From NCBI GenBank assembly GCA_040905285.1, contig JBBDRV010000144.1, positions 1 to 32,372 on the forward strand: DNA of 32,372 nucleotides, written 5' to 3'. A program made the position numbers and the translations under genes. Source of the DNA: JBBDRV01 sp040905285. Its GTDB lineage: Bacteria > Bacteroidota > Rhodothermia > Balneolales > Balneolaceae. The notes under the pieces were generated by a model. The model was not told where the DNA came from. It ran no database searches and saw only the letters and a program-made list of their open reading frames with translations. Of this stretch, positions 16,010-24,577 are shown piece by piece. The stretch's first letter is position 1. Each line of letters begins with the position of its first letter.

Positions 16010-16620
16010 TATCTCGTCGTGAATTGGTCTTTGTAGAGAGCGTTGGCAGCTATGTACTGATGTATTGAGTCAGGAAGTTTTTTCCCGGTATCAGCACCGG
16101 ATTCATCTCCACCCGTATTCGTTTTGCGTATATCTGTCGATGAAATATCTACGGGTTCATGTTCGACAAATATAGTCCGGTTTAAAATTTTTTCCGGAAC
16201 CGCCCTTTTATCATAGCCTGGACGTTCCGCAACCAGCAGGCAGGCTCTTTGGAGAAGCTCTTCATATTTATACCAGCCGGAAAACCGGCTCAGGCTGTCT
16301 TCACCCATACAGAGATAAAAAAGCCGGTCGCCGTAGCTGTCCTGAAGATGCGTAACTGTCCGGAGCGTATACGACGGGTTTTCAAGTCGGGATTCAAGAT
16401 CGTTGATTTCAATACGGTCCCAGTCATAAAATGCAATTTCAAGCATCTTCAGGCGGTGCCTGAACGGAGCAAGACTGTCAGTCTTATGAGGCGGATCAGC
16501 AGTCGGTATCAGCCACAGCGAATGGATCAGATTACTTTCTAAAAAGGAGGAAGCGACAGAAAGATGGCCGTTGTGAACGGGATTAAACGCCCCGCCAAAG
16601 ATCCCTATTCGTTCAACCAT
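16009..16620 (-). CDS. nadD: nicotinate-nucleotide adenylyltransferase
   Basis: This 203-residue protein has the nucleotidyltransferase motif GGAFNPVHNGHL at residues 9-20 and SSTDIR near the C-terminus, as in NadD. The enzyme makes deamido-NAD from nicotinate mononucleotide and ATP. The length is normal, with a polar insert after SSTDIR (TNTGGDESGAD). It lies six bases after bamD and overlaps the LD-carboxypeptidase gene by one base, so it is within a tight operon. Confidence 0.95.
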   Translation of the reverse strand: MVERIGIFGGAFNPVHNGHLSVASSFLESNLIHSLWLIPTADPPHKTDSLAPFRHRLKMLEIAFYDWDRIEINDLESRLENPSYTLRTVTHLQDSYGDRLFYLCMGEDSLSRFSGWYKYEELLQRACLLVAERPGYDKRAVPEKILNRTIFVEHEPVDISSTDIRKTNTGGDESGADTGKKLPDSIHQYIAANALYKDQFTTR

Positions 16621-16626
16621 AGGCAG

Positions 16627-17469
16627 CTACTCCGGCAGGGGCCTGTTGTCGACAGTGACAACATCTTCATCCTCTCCGGTATCAAAGCGCGTCAGAGCTT
16701 CCCGGGCCTCATCATAAAGCCTTTCCGCTTCTGAACGGTTGTCACCCCTGGGGAAAAGCTGTACATATTTCTCATAACTGTCGACAGCTTTGCGATAGCG
16801 TTCTTCCTGCCTGGCCGGAACGCTGTTGTCAGCGTATTGAATATAAGCGTCAATCTGTTTGTACAGCGACGTTTCGGCCCAGCTGGTTTCCGGATACTGG
16901 TCCATGACAATGTCATAATAAACCGCCGCTGCTCCGTACCTGTCCGTCCTCATGTAAAATTCGGCAGCCTCATAATTTTTCCGGGCCAGTTTTTCCCGCA
17001 GTCCGTCTATCCGGCCGGCGGCCTCCTCCGCCCTGTCGGCATCGGGGTATCTGGCCATGAAAAGCCTGAACCTCTCGATCGCCTGGCGCGTATTGGTCTG
17101 ATCCACATTGAATCTCGGACTCATATTGTAATAACTGAGCGCAGCCTTAAAATCCGCTTCCTGACGCCGTTCCGAGTTCGGGTGAGAGGAAGAATACCGC
17201 TCATACTCTGATGCGGCCAACAGGTATTGTCTGCTGTTATAATAGCTTTCGGCAAGATAATATTGTGCATCCTGTCCGGTATCCGTTCCACGCCCGACTG
17301 AAATAACCGTTTCAAAAGCGCTCGCGGCGTCCCTCCACCTTTCTTCTTCATAAAGAGAATAGGCTTTCCCGAACGCAACTTCCAGAGAGTCCCCGGGACG
17401 GATCAGTTCCTGGCTTCTGCAGGAAGCCAGAATTAAAAGTAAAACCAGAAGAGAGGATAATTTTTTCAT
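16627..17469 (-). CDS. bamD: outer-membrane assembly lipoprotein BamD
   Basis: The 280-residue protein starts with a lipoprotein signal peptide ending LASC (cysteine 17), followed by TPR-like repeats: FGKAYSLYEEERWRDAASAFE, YYLAESYYNSRQYLLAA, and AAEFYMRTDRYGAAAVYYD among others. This is the layout of BamD (YfiO), the essential lipoprotein of the beta-barrel assembly machine. BamD delivers outer-membrane proteins to BamA, which is not within the window. An acidic C-terminal tail follows the last repeat. The gene is seven bases after the prenyl synthase. Confidence 0.9.
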   Translation of the reverse strand: MKKLSSLLVLLLILASCRSQELIRPGDSLEVAFGKAYSLYEEERWRDAASAFETVISVGRGTDTGQDAQYYLAESYYNSRQYLLAASEYERYSSSHPNSERRQEADFKAALSYYNMSPRFNVDQTNTRQAIERFRLFMARYPDADRAEEAAGRIDGLREKLARKNYEAAEFYMRTDRYGAAAVYYDIVMDQYPETSWAETSLYKQIDAYIQYADNSVPARQEERYRKAVDSYEKYVQLFPRGDNRSEAERLYDEAREALTRFDTGEDEDVVTVDNRPLPE

Positions 17470-17476
17470 TCTTTAT

Positions 17477-18460
17477 TTAAAATTCTCGGTTTTTTAAAAA
17501 ATCAAGCAGTGCAACAAGATCATCTTTATATATCGAATCATCAAATGATTGCAACAGATCAACAGCTTCCTGATAATACGACTCCACTTTAATTTCAGTC
17601 TGGCTGATGGCCTCCGTCTGCTCGTAAAGTTGAATCACACGTTGAACATCTGCCGGCGTTGTCTGCTTCCGGGTCAATATATTTAACTCATGTCGCTGGA
17701 TTTCATTGCTTTGCTCAAGGGCACGGAGAAAAAGATACGTTTTTTTCCCTTCCAGTATATCCCCGCCACGGATTTTTCCGAATTTATCCGGATCTGCGAT
17801 TACATCCAGAAGATCATCCTGTATCTGAAAGGCCAACCCGATAATCCTGCCCAGCCTGTCAAGCGACTGAAGTCTGGTCTTGTCTGCAGAAGCGACAACC
17901 CCTCCCATCACAAGAGATCCGCCGATCAGGGCAGATGTTTTCCCCTCAATCATCTTCAGGTATTCCCCGGTGGTTGCCCCGGCCGACCGCTCAAGTTCCA
18001 TATCGAGCGCCTGTCCTTCACAGACCACTCTGATGGCATCCAGCAAGGTGTTATAAAGCAGACTGAACTGTTCTTTACCAACGGAGGAATCCTCTTTATA
18101 GGCAAGCAGCTGTCGGAATGCTTCCGTGTAAAGCAGGTCTCCGGCAAGAATAGCGACAGGCATGTCCCATTTGGTATGGACTGTCGGTCTCCCCCGCCTC
18201 GAAACAGCGTCATCCATAATGTCGTCGTGGACCAGGGTGAAGTTATGAATCAGTTCAACAGAAAGAGCCGCAGGAATCGCTTTTTCCGTCTTCTCACCAC
18301 ACATTCCAGCTGCCAGTAGAGTCAGTACGGGCCTGAAACGTTTACCACCGTTTTCCAGGACATAACGGCAGGGTTCATAAAGGCTGGAAGGTTCCCGTCC
18401 GTGCAGGATCCGTTGGAGACGATCCTCTATTGGAGCGACATATTTGCGTATGATATTCAA
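17477..18460 (-). CDS. polyprenyl (geranylgeranyl/farnesyl) diphosphate synthase
   Basis: This 327-residue protein has the first aspartate-rich motif DDIMD at residues 79-83 and the second, QDDLLD, near residues 212-217, together with the family GGKRFRP at 38-44. It condenses IPP with allylic diphosphates. The first motif lacks the two-residue insertion typical of bacterial farnesyl synthases, and F74 lies five residues before it. This suggests a GGPP or longer-chain product, but chain length cannot be fixed by eye. It follows fni by 50 bases, putting substrate isomerisation and chain elongation together. Confidence 0.93.
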   Translation of the reverse strand: MNIIRKYVAPIEDRLQRILHGREPSSLYEPCRYVLENGGKRFRPVLTLLAAGMCGEKTEKAIPAALSVELIHNFTLVHDDIMDDAVSRRGRPTVHTKWDMPVAILAGDLLYTEAFRQLLAYKEDSSVGKEQFSLLYNTLLDAIRVVCEGQALDMELERSAGATTGEYLKMIEGKTSALIGGSLVMGGVVASADKTRLQSLDRLGRIIGLAFQIQDDLLDVIADPDKFGKIRGGDILEGKKTYLFLRALEQSNEIQRHELNILTRKQTTPADVQRVIQLYEQTEAISQTEIKVESYYQEAVDLLQSFDDSIYKDDLVALLDFLKNREF

Positions 18461-18510
18461 AAACGAGCCCGGTTATTTACAGCGAATATACAAAACACCC
18501 GTTTCCGTTT

Positions 18511-19551
18511 TCAGACTTTTCGCAGATGAGTTGAATCCAGATCCCCCGGAACCTGACATCCCAAAAGAACCAGTATGGTTTGTAACTGACGTCTCCAGGT
18601 TTCAACCATTGTTTCGAGCTCTTTGATTCCGCCGGATTTCAGTGCCATGATAACCGGTTGTGCAACAGCTGTGAAATCAGCTCCCAGGGCCAGGGCTTTA
18701 GCCATGTCAAAGGACGTACGCATACCGCCGGAAGCGATCAACTCAAATGCATAGGAGGTCCTGAGTTTCTGTATATCTTCAATGCAGACGGAGGTCGGTA
18801 TCCCCCAGTCTTCAAACGGATCATACTCTGTTTCCCTCTCCTCATTACCGGTACTGCCTTTAATCCTTAGATTCTCAACCCTGGACCAGCTTGTTCCTCC
18901 CGCTCCTGATGTGTCAATAACTTTCACCCCTTTTTCCAGAAGTCTCATGGCGGCATCCCGTGAAATCCCCGCGCCGGTTTCCTTGACTATTACCGGCAAT
19001 CCGGTACTCTTCACAAGACCGGCAATCCCCTCTTCTATTCCCTCGAAATGATGATCCCCTTCCGGCTGCACCAGTTCCTGGAGTGGATTCAGATGAACAA
19101 TAACGGCATCTGCCCTTATAGAATCCACCATCCGGGCTAATTTCTCTGCGGTCAAGCCGCCGGTTATCTGGGATCCCCCGATATTGGCTGCTATAAAAGC
19201 ATCCGGAGCATTTTTCCTTACAACAGAAAAGGATTTGATTTCTGCCGGGTTTTCAAGCATCACCCGCTGACTCCCCACGCCGAACGGCAGGTTAACCTTC
19301 TGGCAAAACCGGGCAATCATTGAATTAATCGATTCAGCTTCAGGATGGCCGCCGGTCATTGAGGAAATAAAAAGCGGGAAATAAAATTCTCTGCCCAGCA
19401 GAGAAGCTCTGGTGGACACCTGTTCCGGATTTACTTCGGGAAGTGCATTGTGAATAAAATCATATCTTTCGAATCCGGTGCTTTTCCGGTAAAAAACATC
19501 CTCCTCCGTGCACAACTCAATGTGATCTGTTTTTCTTTTTTTTATACTCAT
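18511..19551 (-). CDS. fni: type 2 isopentenyl-diphosphate isomerase
   Basis: The 346-residue protein matches the FMN-dependent type 2 isomerase: N-terminal RKTDHIELC, SSMTGGHPEAESIN, VGSQR, AANIGGSQI, HLNPLQELVQPEGD, and the FMN/phosphate loop SGAGGTSW. It interconverts IPP and DMAPP, the first branch point of isoprenoid synthesis, and uses reduced FMN and Mg2+. The length is typical and the start at 19551 lies just before the conserved core. It leads an operon with the prenyl synthase, bamD, nadD and ldcA. Confidence 0.95.
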   Translation of the reverse strand: MSIKKRKTDHIELCTEEDVFYRKSTGFERYDFIHNALPEVNPEQVSTRASLLGREFYFPLFISSMTGGHPEAESINSMIARFCQKVNLPFGVGSQRVMLENPAEIKSFSVVRKNAPDAFIAANIGGSQITGGLTAEKLARMVDSIRADAVIVHLNPLQELVQPEGDHHFEGIEEGIAGLVKSTGLPVIVKETGAGISRDAAMRLLEKGVKVIDTSGAGGTSWSRVENLRIKGSTGNEERETEYDPFEDWGIPTSVCIEDIQKLRTSYAFELIASGGMRTSFDMAKALALGADFTAVAQPVIMALKSGGIKELETMVETWRRQLQTILVLLGCQVPGDLDSTHLRKV

Positions 19552-19646
19552 TGCAGGGTCAGTATCCGGGCTTCAGAGTTGACATTACTGGTGCTGGTTT
19601 TCCCATGCAGGTATTTCACAAGTCCGGACGCAGGATTTTCAGCGAT

Positions 19647-19678
19647 ATTCCGGGTAAACGGAATTCCGGGTAAACAGA
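19647..19678 (-). repeat. 16-bp tandem direct repeat upstream of fni
   Basis: ATTCCGGGTAAACGGA (19647-19662) is followed immediately by ATTCCGGGTAAACAGA (19663-19678), 15 of 16 identical. It lies in the 135-base gap before the fni start. It could be a duplicated protein-binding site or a slippage product; nothing further decides it. Confidence 0.6.
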
Positions 19679-19686
19679 TGACAGTG

Positions 19687-20196
19687 CTATTTACGGGGCT
19701 TCCGATAGACGGGAACGTTGGAACAGGCTTCACCATACATCAGCTTTCCTGTGATGGGAAGAAGCATTTTTGTTGCTTCAAGATACGCTCCCGCCGGCAC
19801 GTCCGCCTTGCTGCAGCCTTTCAGCAAAACAAATTTGTCCGTGTATATACTCCAGTCGAACTGGTTGATTTTCTGTTTCAGCAGTGCCATCCTGGCATCA
19901 GATTCATCACCGTATATGATTTCTTCTGCATAGGGACCTGCATGCGCTGTTACCAGCATCCAGGCCCAGGACGGAATAATGGCGTCGGATGTGCACGTTA
20001 CCGCCAGCCACTCCCCTTCGTATTGGGACCAGTCATGGGAATTAAGATGATCCCTGAATTCACTCTCTTTGAGAATCATTTCCTTAAAGAGAAACTGCCG
20101 GATATCCAGGACGTTCACAGAAACCCCTTTGAGAAATTCCTCGAGGTCAACTGTTTCCAGTCTGGACGCCTTGATCTTGTTTACAATTTCACTCAT
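19687..20196 (-). CDS. DUF2480 family protein of the SUF operon
   Basis: This 169-residue acidic protein matches DUF2480, a family seen in Bacteroidota-type genomes, often next to SUF genes. Visible landmarks are SEIVNKIKASRLETVDLEEF at the N-terminus, WAWMLVTAHAG in the middle, and a cysteine pair region around LLKGCSKADVPAGAY and YGEACSNVP at the end. The two cysteines (C128 and C160) might help in iron-sulfur work, but the biochemical role is not known. It lies five bases after sufA and is the last gene of the cluster. Confidence 0.85.
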   Translation of the reverse strand: MSEIVNKIKASRLETVDLEEFLKGVSVNVLDIRQFLFKEMILKESEFRDHLNSHDWSQYEGEWLAVTCTSDAIIPSWAWMLVTAHAGPYAEEIIYGDESDARMALLKQKINQFDWSIYTDKFVLLKGCSKADVPAGAYLEATKMLLPITGKLMYGEACSNVPVYRKPRK

Positions 20197-20201
20197 AGCT
20201 G

Positions 20202-20540
20202 CTAAAGAGAAAAGGATTCACCGCAGGAGCAGGTTCGTGCGGCATTGGGATTTTGAAAATGGAAGCCCTGCCCGTTGAGACCGTCTGTATAATCAAGCTG
20301 AGTGCCTGCCAGATACAGAAAGCTCCTCATATCCACCACGATTTGTATACCATTGTCATCGAACTGTTCATCATTGTCGCGGATGACGATTTCCGTATCG
20401 AAATCGAGGTCATAAGTCAGTCCTGAACAGCCTCCGCTTTTAACAGAAACCCGGAGTACAGAGTCCTCCGGTATATCTTTTTCACTCTGAATCTGACGAA
20501 TCCGTCTGGCCGCCCTGTCACTAATTTTAATCTCTGACAC
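20202..20540 (-). CDS. sufA: A-type iron-sulfur carrier (SufA/IscA family)
   Basis: From the GTG at 20540 this is a 112-residue protein with the three conserved cysteines of A-type carriers: C38 in SGGCSGL, and C104 and C106 in CSCGESF. These proteins carry a [2Fe-2S] or [4Fe-4S] cluster from the SUF scaffold to client apoproteins. The start is decided by the strong AAGGAGG upstream; a TTG at 20564 would add eight residues and overlap nfu further. ErpA cannot be excluded as the name. Confidence 0.9.
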   Translation of the reverse strand: MSEIKISDRAARRIRQIQSEKDIPEDSVLRVSVKSGGCSGLTYDLDFDTEIVIRDNDEQFDDNGIQIVVDMRSFLYLAGTQLDYTDGLNGQGFHFQNPNAARTCSCGESFSL

Positions 20541-20546
20541 GCAATA

Positions 20547-20553
20547 CCTCCTT
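20547..20553 (-). promoter_or_regulatory. Shine-Dalgarno site deciding the sufA GTG start
   Basis: On the minus strand AAGGAGG lies six bases before GTG 20540. It supports GTG as the start, and lies just after the nfu stop codon, so sufA can be translated independently of it. Confidence 0.75.
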
Positions 20554-21105
20554 TTAGACTGCAACTACCTGCAATTCCGGATCAATTCGTTTAATCATGC
20601 TTTCAATAGCATACAAAGTACCTGACGTTGCCGTGGGGCAGGTGCCGCAGGCTCCCTGGTAATGTACTTTGAGCCTGTTGCCGTCCAGACCGAGGATTTT
20701 TAAACCACCGCCATCAGCAAGAAGATAAGGCCGCACCTGATCATCGAGCAACTGGTTTATTTGCTGGAGTCTCGGGTCATTGGATTCCTGTACCTCTTTG
20801 GTGGCATGTACTTCTTCATCCTCCCCGGCATTCAGTATCGGCCGGGCTTCGCGGATCGGAGGGGCCAGCTTTCTGAGGAGTTCCGACCACACGGCTTTCC
20901 CGTCCTGGGTGACTGTGACGAACCGGTCAACATAATAGATATTGATTACATGGTTGATTGCAAACAGTGCTTCCGCAAGCTCATCACCCTCCGCTTCACT
21001 CATGTTCTCAAAAGATCGGGTTGTCCCGTTGGTAAGGGGCTCGCCCAGAACAAATCGCATGGCATCGGGATTAGGGGTTCGTTCTATTTCTTTAATTTTA
21101 GGCAT
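20554..21105 (-). CDS. NifU-like iron-sulfur carrier Nfu
   Basis: The 183-residue protein has an N-terminal Nfu_N domain starting PKIKEIERTPNPDAMRF and a C-terminal NifU domain with the cluster-binding pair C153 and C156 in GACGTCPTA. Nfu proteins carry [4Fe-4S] clusters to clients. The two domains are joined by an acidic linker (NAGEDEEVHATKEVQE). It lies 75 bases after sufS and just before sufA, so it probably works as the late carrier of this SUF operon. Confidence 0.92.
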   Translation of the reverse strand: MPKIKEIERTPNPDAMRFVLGEPLTNGTTRSFENMSEAEGDELAEALFAINHVINIYYVDRFVTVTQDGKAVWSELLRKLAPPIREARPILNAGEDEEVHATKEVQESNDPRLQQINQLLDDQVRPYLLADGGGLKILGLDGNRLKVHYQGACGTCPTATSGTLYAIESMIKRIDPELQVVAV

Positions 21106-21180
21106 ATGCGTTTGATTTTAAGTCTATAACGATTATGAGAAAGGTATATTTAATTAACTGGTCTGCAGATAATTAAAACC

Positions 21181-22428
21181 TTATTCAAAAAATTCTTTCA
21201 CATAGGTTAATCCGTCAATAAGCCGGTCCACATCTTCTTCATTATTGTAAAATGAGAAAGAGGCTCTTGCAGTGGCCGGCAGTCCGTACCGTTTCATAAG
21301 CGGCTGTGCGCAATGGTGGCCGGTTCTTACCGCTACTCCCTGCTCGTTGAGAATGGTTCCGACATCATGGGCATGAATGTGATCAAATACAAAGGATATG
21401 ACAGAGGCCCTGTCCCTTGCTTCTCCAATGATTCTGATACCGTCGACCGACTGAATTTTTTCAAGTGCATAGTCCAGAACCTGCCGCTCACGGGCGGATG
21501 TCTGGTCCATGCCTATCCGGGTCAGGTAATCGATGGCTGCTCCCAGGCCTATACATGCGGCGATTGGCGGAGTTCCCGCTTCAAATTTAAACGGAGCGAT
21601 GTTATAAGTGGTCTTTTCAAAACTTACCTTGTCAATCATATCCCCTCCCCCTCTGTAGGGAGGCATTCGATCCAGGTGTTCCTTTTTTCCGTAAAGAATA
21701 CCGAACCCGGTGGGGCCGCACATTTTATGAGCCGAAAATGCATAGAAATCACATCCGATATCCTGTACGTCAACCGGTTGATGAGGTACCGCCTGGGCAC
21801 CGTCTATCAATACCGGTGTTCCATTACTGTGGGCCAGACGGGTTATCTCCTTAACCGGATTTACAGTTCCAAGGGCATTCGAAACATGTGAAATGGCCAC
21901 CATTTTTGTTTTCCGGCCGAGCAGATCGCGGTATGCCCCGATATCCAGTTCCCCCTGATCGGTAACAGGTATGACCCGGATTACAGATCCTGTCTGTCCG
22001 GCAATCATTTGCCACGGTACGATATTTGCGTGATGCTCCATTTCGGAGAGCACTATTTCGTCTCCCTCCGAAAAGGCCATGCGGCCATAACTGTTGGCGA
22101 CCAGGTTAATGGAATCGGTTGTTCCTGTTGTATAGACAATCTCGTTTTCACTGCCCGCGTGTATGAAATCCCGCACTTTGAACCGTGTGGATTCATAGGA
22201 ATCAGTCGCCTGCTGACTTAATGTATGAATACCGCGATGGACATTGGCATGTTCCAGCCGGTGGTAGAGATCCAGACGATCGGCTACCTGCCGGGGCATC
22301 TGGCTTGACGCGGCATTATCCAGGTAAACAAGTTTTTTGCCGTTGACATCCGAATCCAGAACAGGAAAATCATCCCTGATTTTTCTGAAGTCGACGGATG
22401 GCGATATGGACTGAACAGCCTGTTTCAT
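21181..22428 (-). CDS. sufS: cysteine desulfurase SufS
   Basis: From the ATG at 22428 this is a 415-residue class V aminotransferase-fold protein. The PLP lysine is K235 in FSAHKMCGPTG, and the active cysteine is C373 in RTGHHCAQP, which marks the SufS (group II) type. It takes sulfur from cysteine and passes it to SufBCD. The start overlaps the sufD stop as ATGA; the frame stays open further upstream to 22641, but that part lies inside sufD and shows no family resemblance. No SufE or SufU sulfur-transfer partner is present within the window. Confidence 0.96.
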   Translation of the reverse strand: MKQAVQSISPSVDFRKIRDDFPVLDSDVNGKKLVYLDNAASSQMPRQVADRLDLYHRLEHANVHRGIHTLSQQATDSYESTRFKVRDFIHAGSENEIVYTTGTTDSINLVANSYGRMAFSEGDEIVLSEMEHHANIVPWQMIAGQTGSVIRVIPVTDQGELDIGAYRDLLGRKTKMVAISHVSNALGTVNPVKEITRLAHSNGTPVLIDGAQAVPHQPVDVQDIGCDFYAFSAHKMCGPTGFGILYGKKEHLDRMPPYRGGGDMIDKVSFEKTTYNIAPFKFEAGTPPIAACIGLGAAIDYLTRIGMDQTSARERQVLDYALEKIQSVDGIRIIGEARDRASVISFVFDHIHAHDVGTILNEQGVAVRTGHHCAQPLMKRYGLPATARASFSFYNNEEDVDRLIDGLTYVKEFFE

Positions 22429-23750
22429 GCAAGAACTTCTTGTGTAAGTTCGGTGGTGGTATACCGTTTTACTTCGTCGATAAGAAGCTTGTGTACCGAT
22501 TCCACCTTGATATTTTCTATGGTTTCGAGGGCAAAGGCATAGGTCAGAACCTCCTTTGCCTTCTGCTCGGTCATTCCCCGGCTTTGCAGGTAAAACACAT
22601 GTTCCGGGTCGAGCTGCCCGATGGTTGCTCCATGTGAACAAAGAACATCATCCGCAAAAATTTCCAGTTGCGGCTTCGTATTAACCAGACCGTTGACAGA
22701 CAACAGCAGATTTCTGTTTTCCTGGAATGAATCAATTTTCTGGGCATCTTTCCGGACAAAAATTTTGCCGTTGAAAATGGAATGCGCATTCCCTTTGACC
22801 ACGACCTTGTGAAGCTGATGACTTTCAGCATGTGAAAACCGGTGATCCATAACAGAATGGGTATCTGCAATCTGATCGCCGTCAATCAGTACAAGTCCGT
22901 CGAGTGTAAAGGAGACTTCCTCGTCTTCCTGTATAATCCTGGGTTCATTCCGGGTCAGATGTCCGCCCAGTGAAATGGTATAGGAATGATACTCTGCATT
23001 TTTTCCGATATAGGTTGCCGGCCTGGATACATGCACCGCCTTCAGACTGTCCCGCTGAATCCGCACGTGATGAATGTGGGCTTTGCCGTGAACCTTGAAT
23101 TCAGATACCGGTATCGTCATATACTTGTTGTCACCGGTCCCGATGTGATCTTCAATGATAGTCGCATCGGCGTTCTCCTCTGCAACCACCAGCAATCTCG
23201 GTGTCGCAATAAAGGCTTTTTCGGATTCGGAATAGAGATTCAGAATCTGGATTGGCGCATCTACAGTACTTTTTTCAGGCAGGTAAATGAAACCGCCGTC
23301 TTCAAAAAAACTGCCGTTAAACTGGACGAAAGGATCATTTTCATAGTCGGCAAGTTTATTGAGGTACTTCTCTGCGGCCGGCCGGGTGACGTTGTCAGAA
23401 AGATTGCCGACAATCACTCCTTCCGGAAGGTTCTCCACGGAAGAGAGTTCCCTGTTGTAAGATCCGTTCACAAAGACAAGCCGCGTATTTTCCGATTCCG
23501 GAATAAAATACTGCTCCGGATCCGAAACAGGCCTGGTCCCCGACTCACTCAGCGGATGGAATTCCGTACGGGTTATCGGTTTCAGGTTCAGAAACCTCCA
23601 GTCTTCATCTCTGGATGTCGGAAAGCGTGTATTATTCAGCTTTTCAACACTGCTTTCACGGATATGTTTCAGTTCCGGATTCACCGGCACCTTTATGCGG
23701 GAAGCCAGATCGTGCAAAACGGAATTTTCCACCTTACTCGGTTGTCCCAT
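22425..23750 (-). CDS. sufD: Fe-S scaffold protein SufD
   Basis: The 441-residue protein matches the SufB/SufD family: a helical N-terminal part, a right-handed beta-helix core, and the conserved block DVLCSHGATIGQLDPE, whose histidine corresponds to the residue proposed as a cluster ligand at the SufB-SufD interface. The SufBC2D complex builds clusters. The ATG at 23750 gives a one-base overlap with the sufC stop (TGATG); a GTG at 23753 is also possible. Confidence 0.95.
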   Translation of the reverse strand: MGQPSKVENSVLHDLASRIKVPVNPELKHIRESSVEKLNNTRFPTSRDEDWRFLNLKPITRTEFHPLSESGTRPVSDPEQYFIPESENTRLVFVNGSYNRELSSVENLPEGVIVGNLSDNVTRPAAEKYLNKLADYENDPFVQFNGSFFEDGGFIYLPEKSTVDAPIQILNLYSESEKAFIATPRLLVVAEENADATIIEDHIGTGDNKYMTIPVSEFKVHGKAHIHHVRIQRDSLKAVHVSRPATYIGKNAEYHSYTISLGGHLTRNEPRIIQEDEEVSFTLDGLVLIDGDQIADTHSVMDHRFSHAESHQLHKVVVKGNAHSIFNGKIFVRKDAQKIDSFQENRNLLLSVNGLVNTKPQLEIFADDVLCSHGATIGQLDPEHVFYLQSRGMTEQKAKEVLTYAFALETIENIKVESVHKLLIDEVKRYTTTELTQEVLA

Positions 23751-24523
23751 CACTTTACCTCGCCATTTACAGTTGCATACGCATCAAGCCACTCATAACC
23801 CTTCTCTTCAAGCTCATAGGCAAGGGTTTTATCTCCGGATTTCGCAATTTTTCCACCGATCATAACATGCACAAAATCAGGCTCGATGTAGTTCAGCATA
23901 CGCTGATAGTGGGTTACCAGAACGACCGCATTCTCTTTGGTATGCAGTTTCTGGATACCGTCCGCCACAATTTTAAGGGCATCAATGTCCAGGCCGGAAT
24001 CGGTTTCGTCCAGGAAGGACAGTTTTGGGTTGATCACCGCCATCTGAAAAATTTCGTTGCGCTTCTTCTCGCCGCCGGAAAATCCGGTGTTTACAGCACG
24101 TTCGAGGAATTCCCGTTTCATCTGGACTAGCTCCAGTTTTTCGGTGATATAATCATCGAACTCAAGCGGATCCAGTTCTTCCCTTCCCCTGGAGGCGGCA
24201 ATCGTGTTGTACGATTCACGCAACAGAGTGTTGTTGGTCACGCCGGGAACTTCAACCGGATACTGGAAGGCAAGGAATATTCCGCGGTGGGCTCTTTCGT
24301 CGGGGTCCAGTTCGAGGACATCCTCTCCCTCGAATAAAATCTCCCCCGCCGTCACTTCATATTCCGGATGGCCGGCAACAACCTTTGACAGCGTGCTTTT
24401 TCCGCTTCCGTTGGGACCCATGATGGCGTGTACTTCCCCTTTATTGATCCTGAGGTTGACGCCTTTCAGGATTTCCGATCCTTCACCTTCTACTTCTACA
24501 TGTAAATTTTTAATCTCTAACAC
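23750..24523 (-). CDS. sufC: Fe-S assembly ATPase SufC
   Basis: This 257-residue ABC-type ATPase has Walker A GPNGSGKST at residues 36-44, signature FSGGEKKR, and Walker B SFLDETDSGLD. The ETDSGLD form is typical of SufC. It hydrolyses ATP to drive changes in the SufBC2D scaffold and has no membrane domain. It starts with GTG at 24523, between sufB and sufD. Confidence 0.97.
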   Translation of the reverse strand: MLEIKNLHVEVEGEGSEILKGVNLRINKGEVHAIMGPNGSGKSTLSKVVAGHPEYEVTAGEILFEGEDVLELDPDERAHRGIFLAFQYPVEVPGVTNNTLLRESYNTIAASRGREELDPLEFDDYITEKLELVQMKREFLERAVNTGFSGGEKKRNEIFQMAVINPKLSFLDETDSGLDIDALKIVADGIQKLHTKENAVVLVTHYQRMLNYIEPDFVHVMIGGKIAKSGDKTLAYELEEKGYEWLDAYATVNGEVK

Positions 24524-24577
24524 AATTCCGTGATTTTAAAGTTAACAGGTTGTTATGAATCAATAGTAAACAAATTA

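Noticed and set aside
17690..18319. Plus-strand open frame of 209 codons opposite the prenyl synthase
   Set aside because: The minus-strand gene has both aspartate-rich motifs; the opposite frame is a by-product of its codon use.
19450..20205. Long plus-strand open frame of 251 codons across fni and DUF2480
   Set aside because: It is antisense to two recognised conserved genes and its translation has no recognisable feature.
22429..22641. N-terminal extension of sufS by 71 residues
   Set aside because: The frame stays open, but it lies inside sufD and has no similarity to the family. The ATG at 22428 overlaps the sufD stop as ATGA, the natural start.
22986..23798. Plus-strand open frame of 270 codons opposite sufD
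   Set aside because: Antisense to a conserved gene; the protein has no coherent domain pattern.
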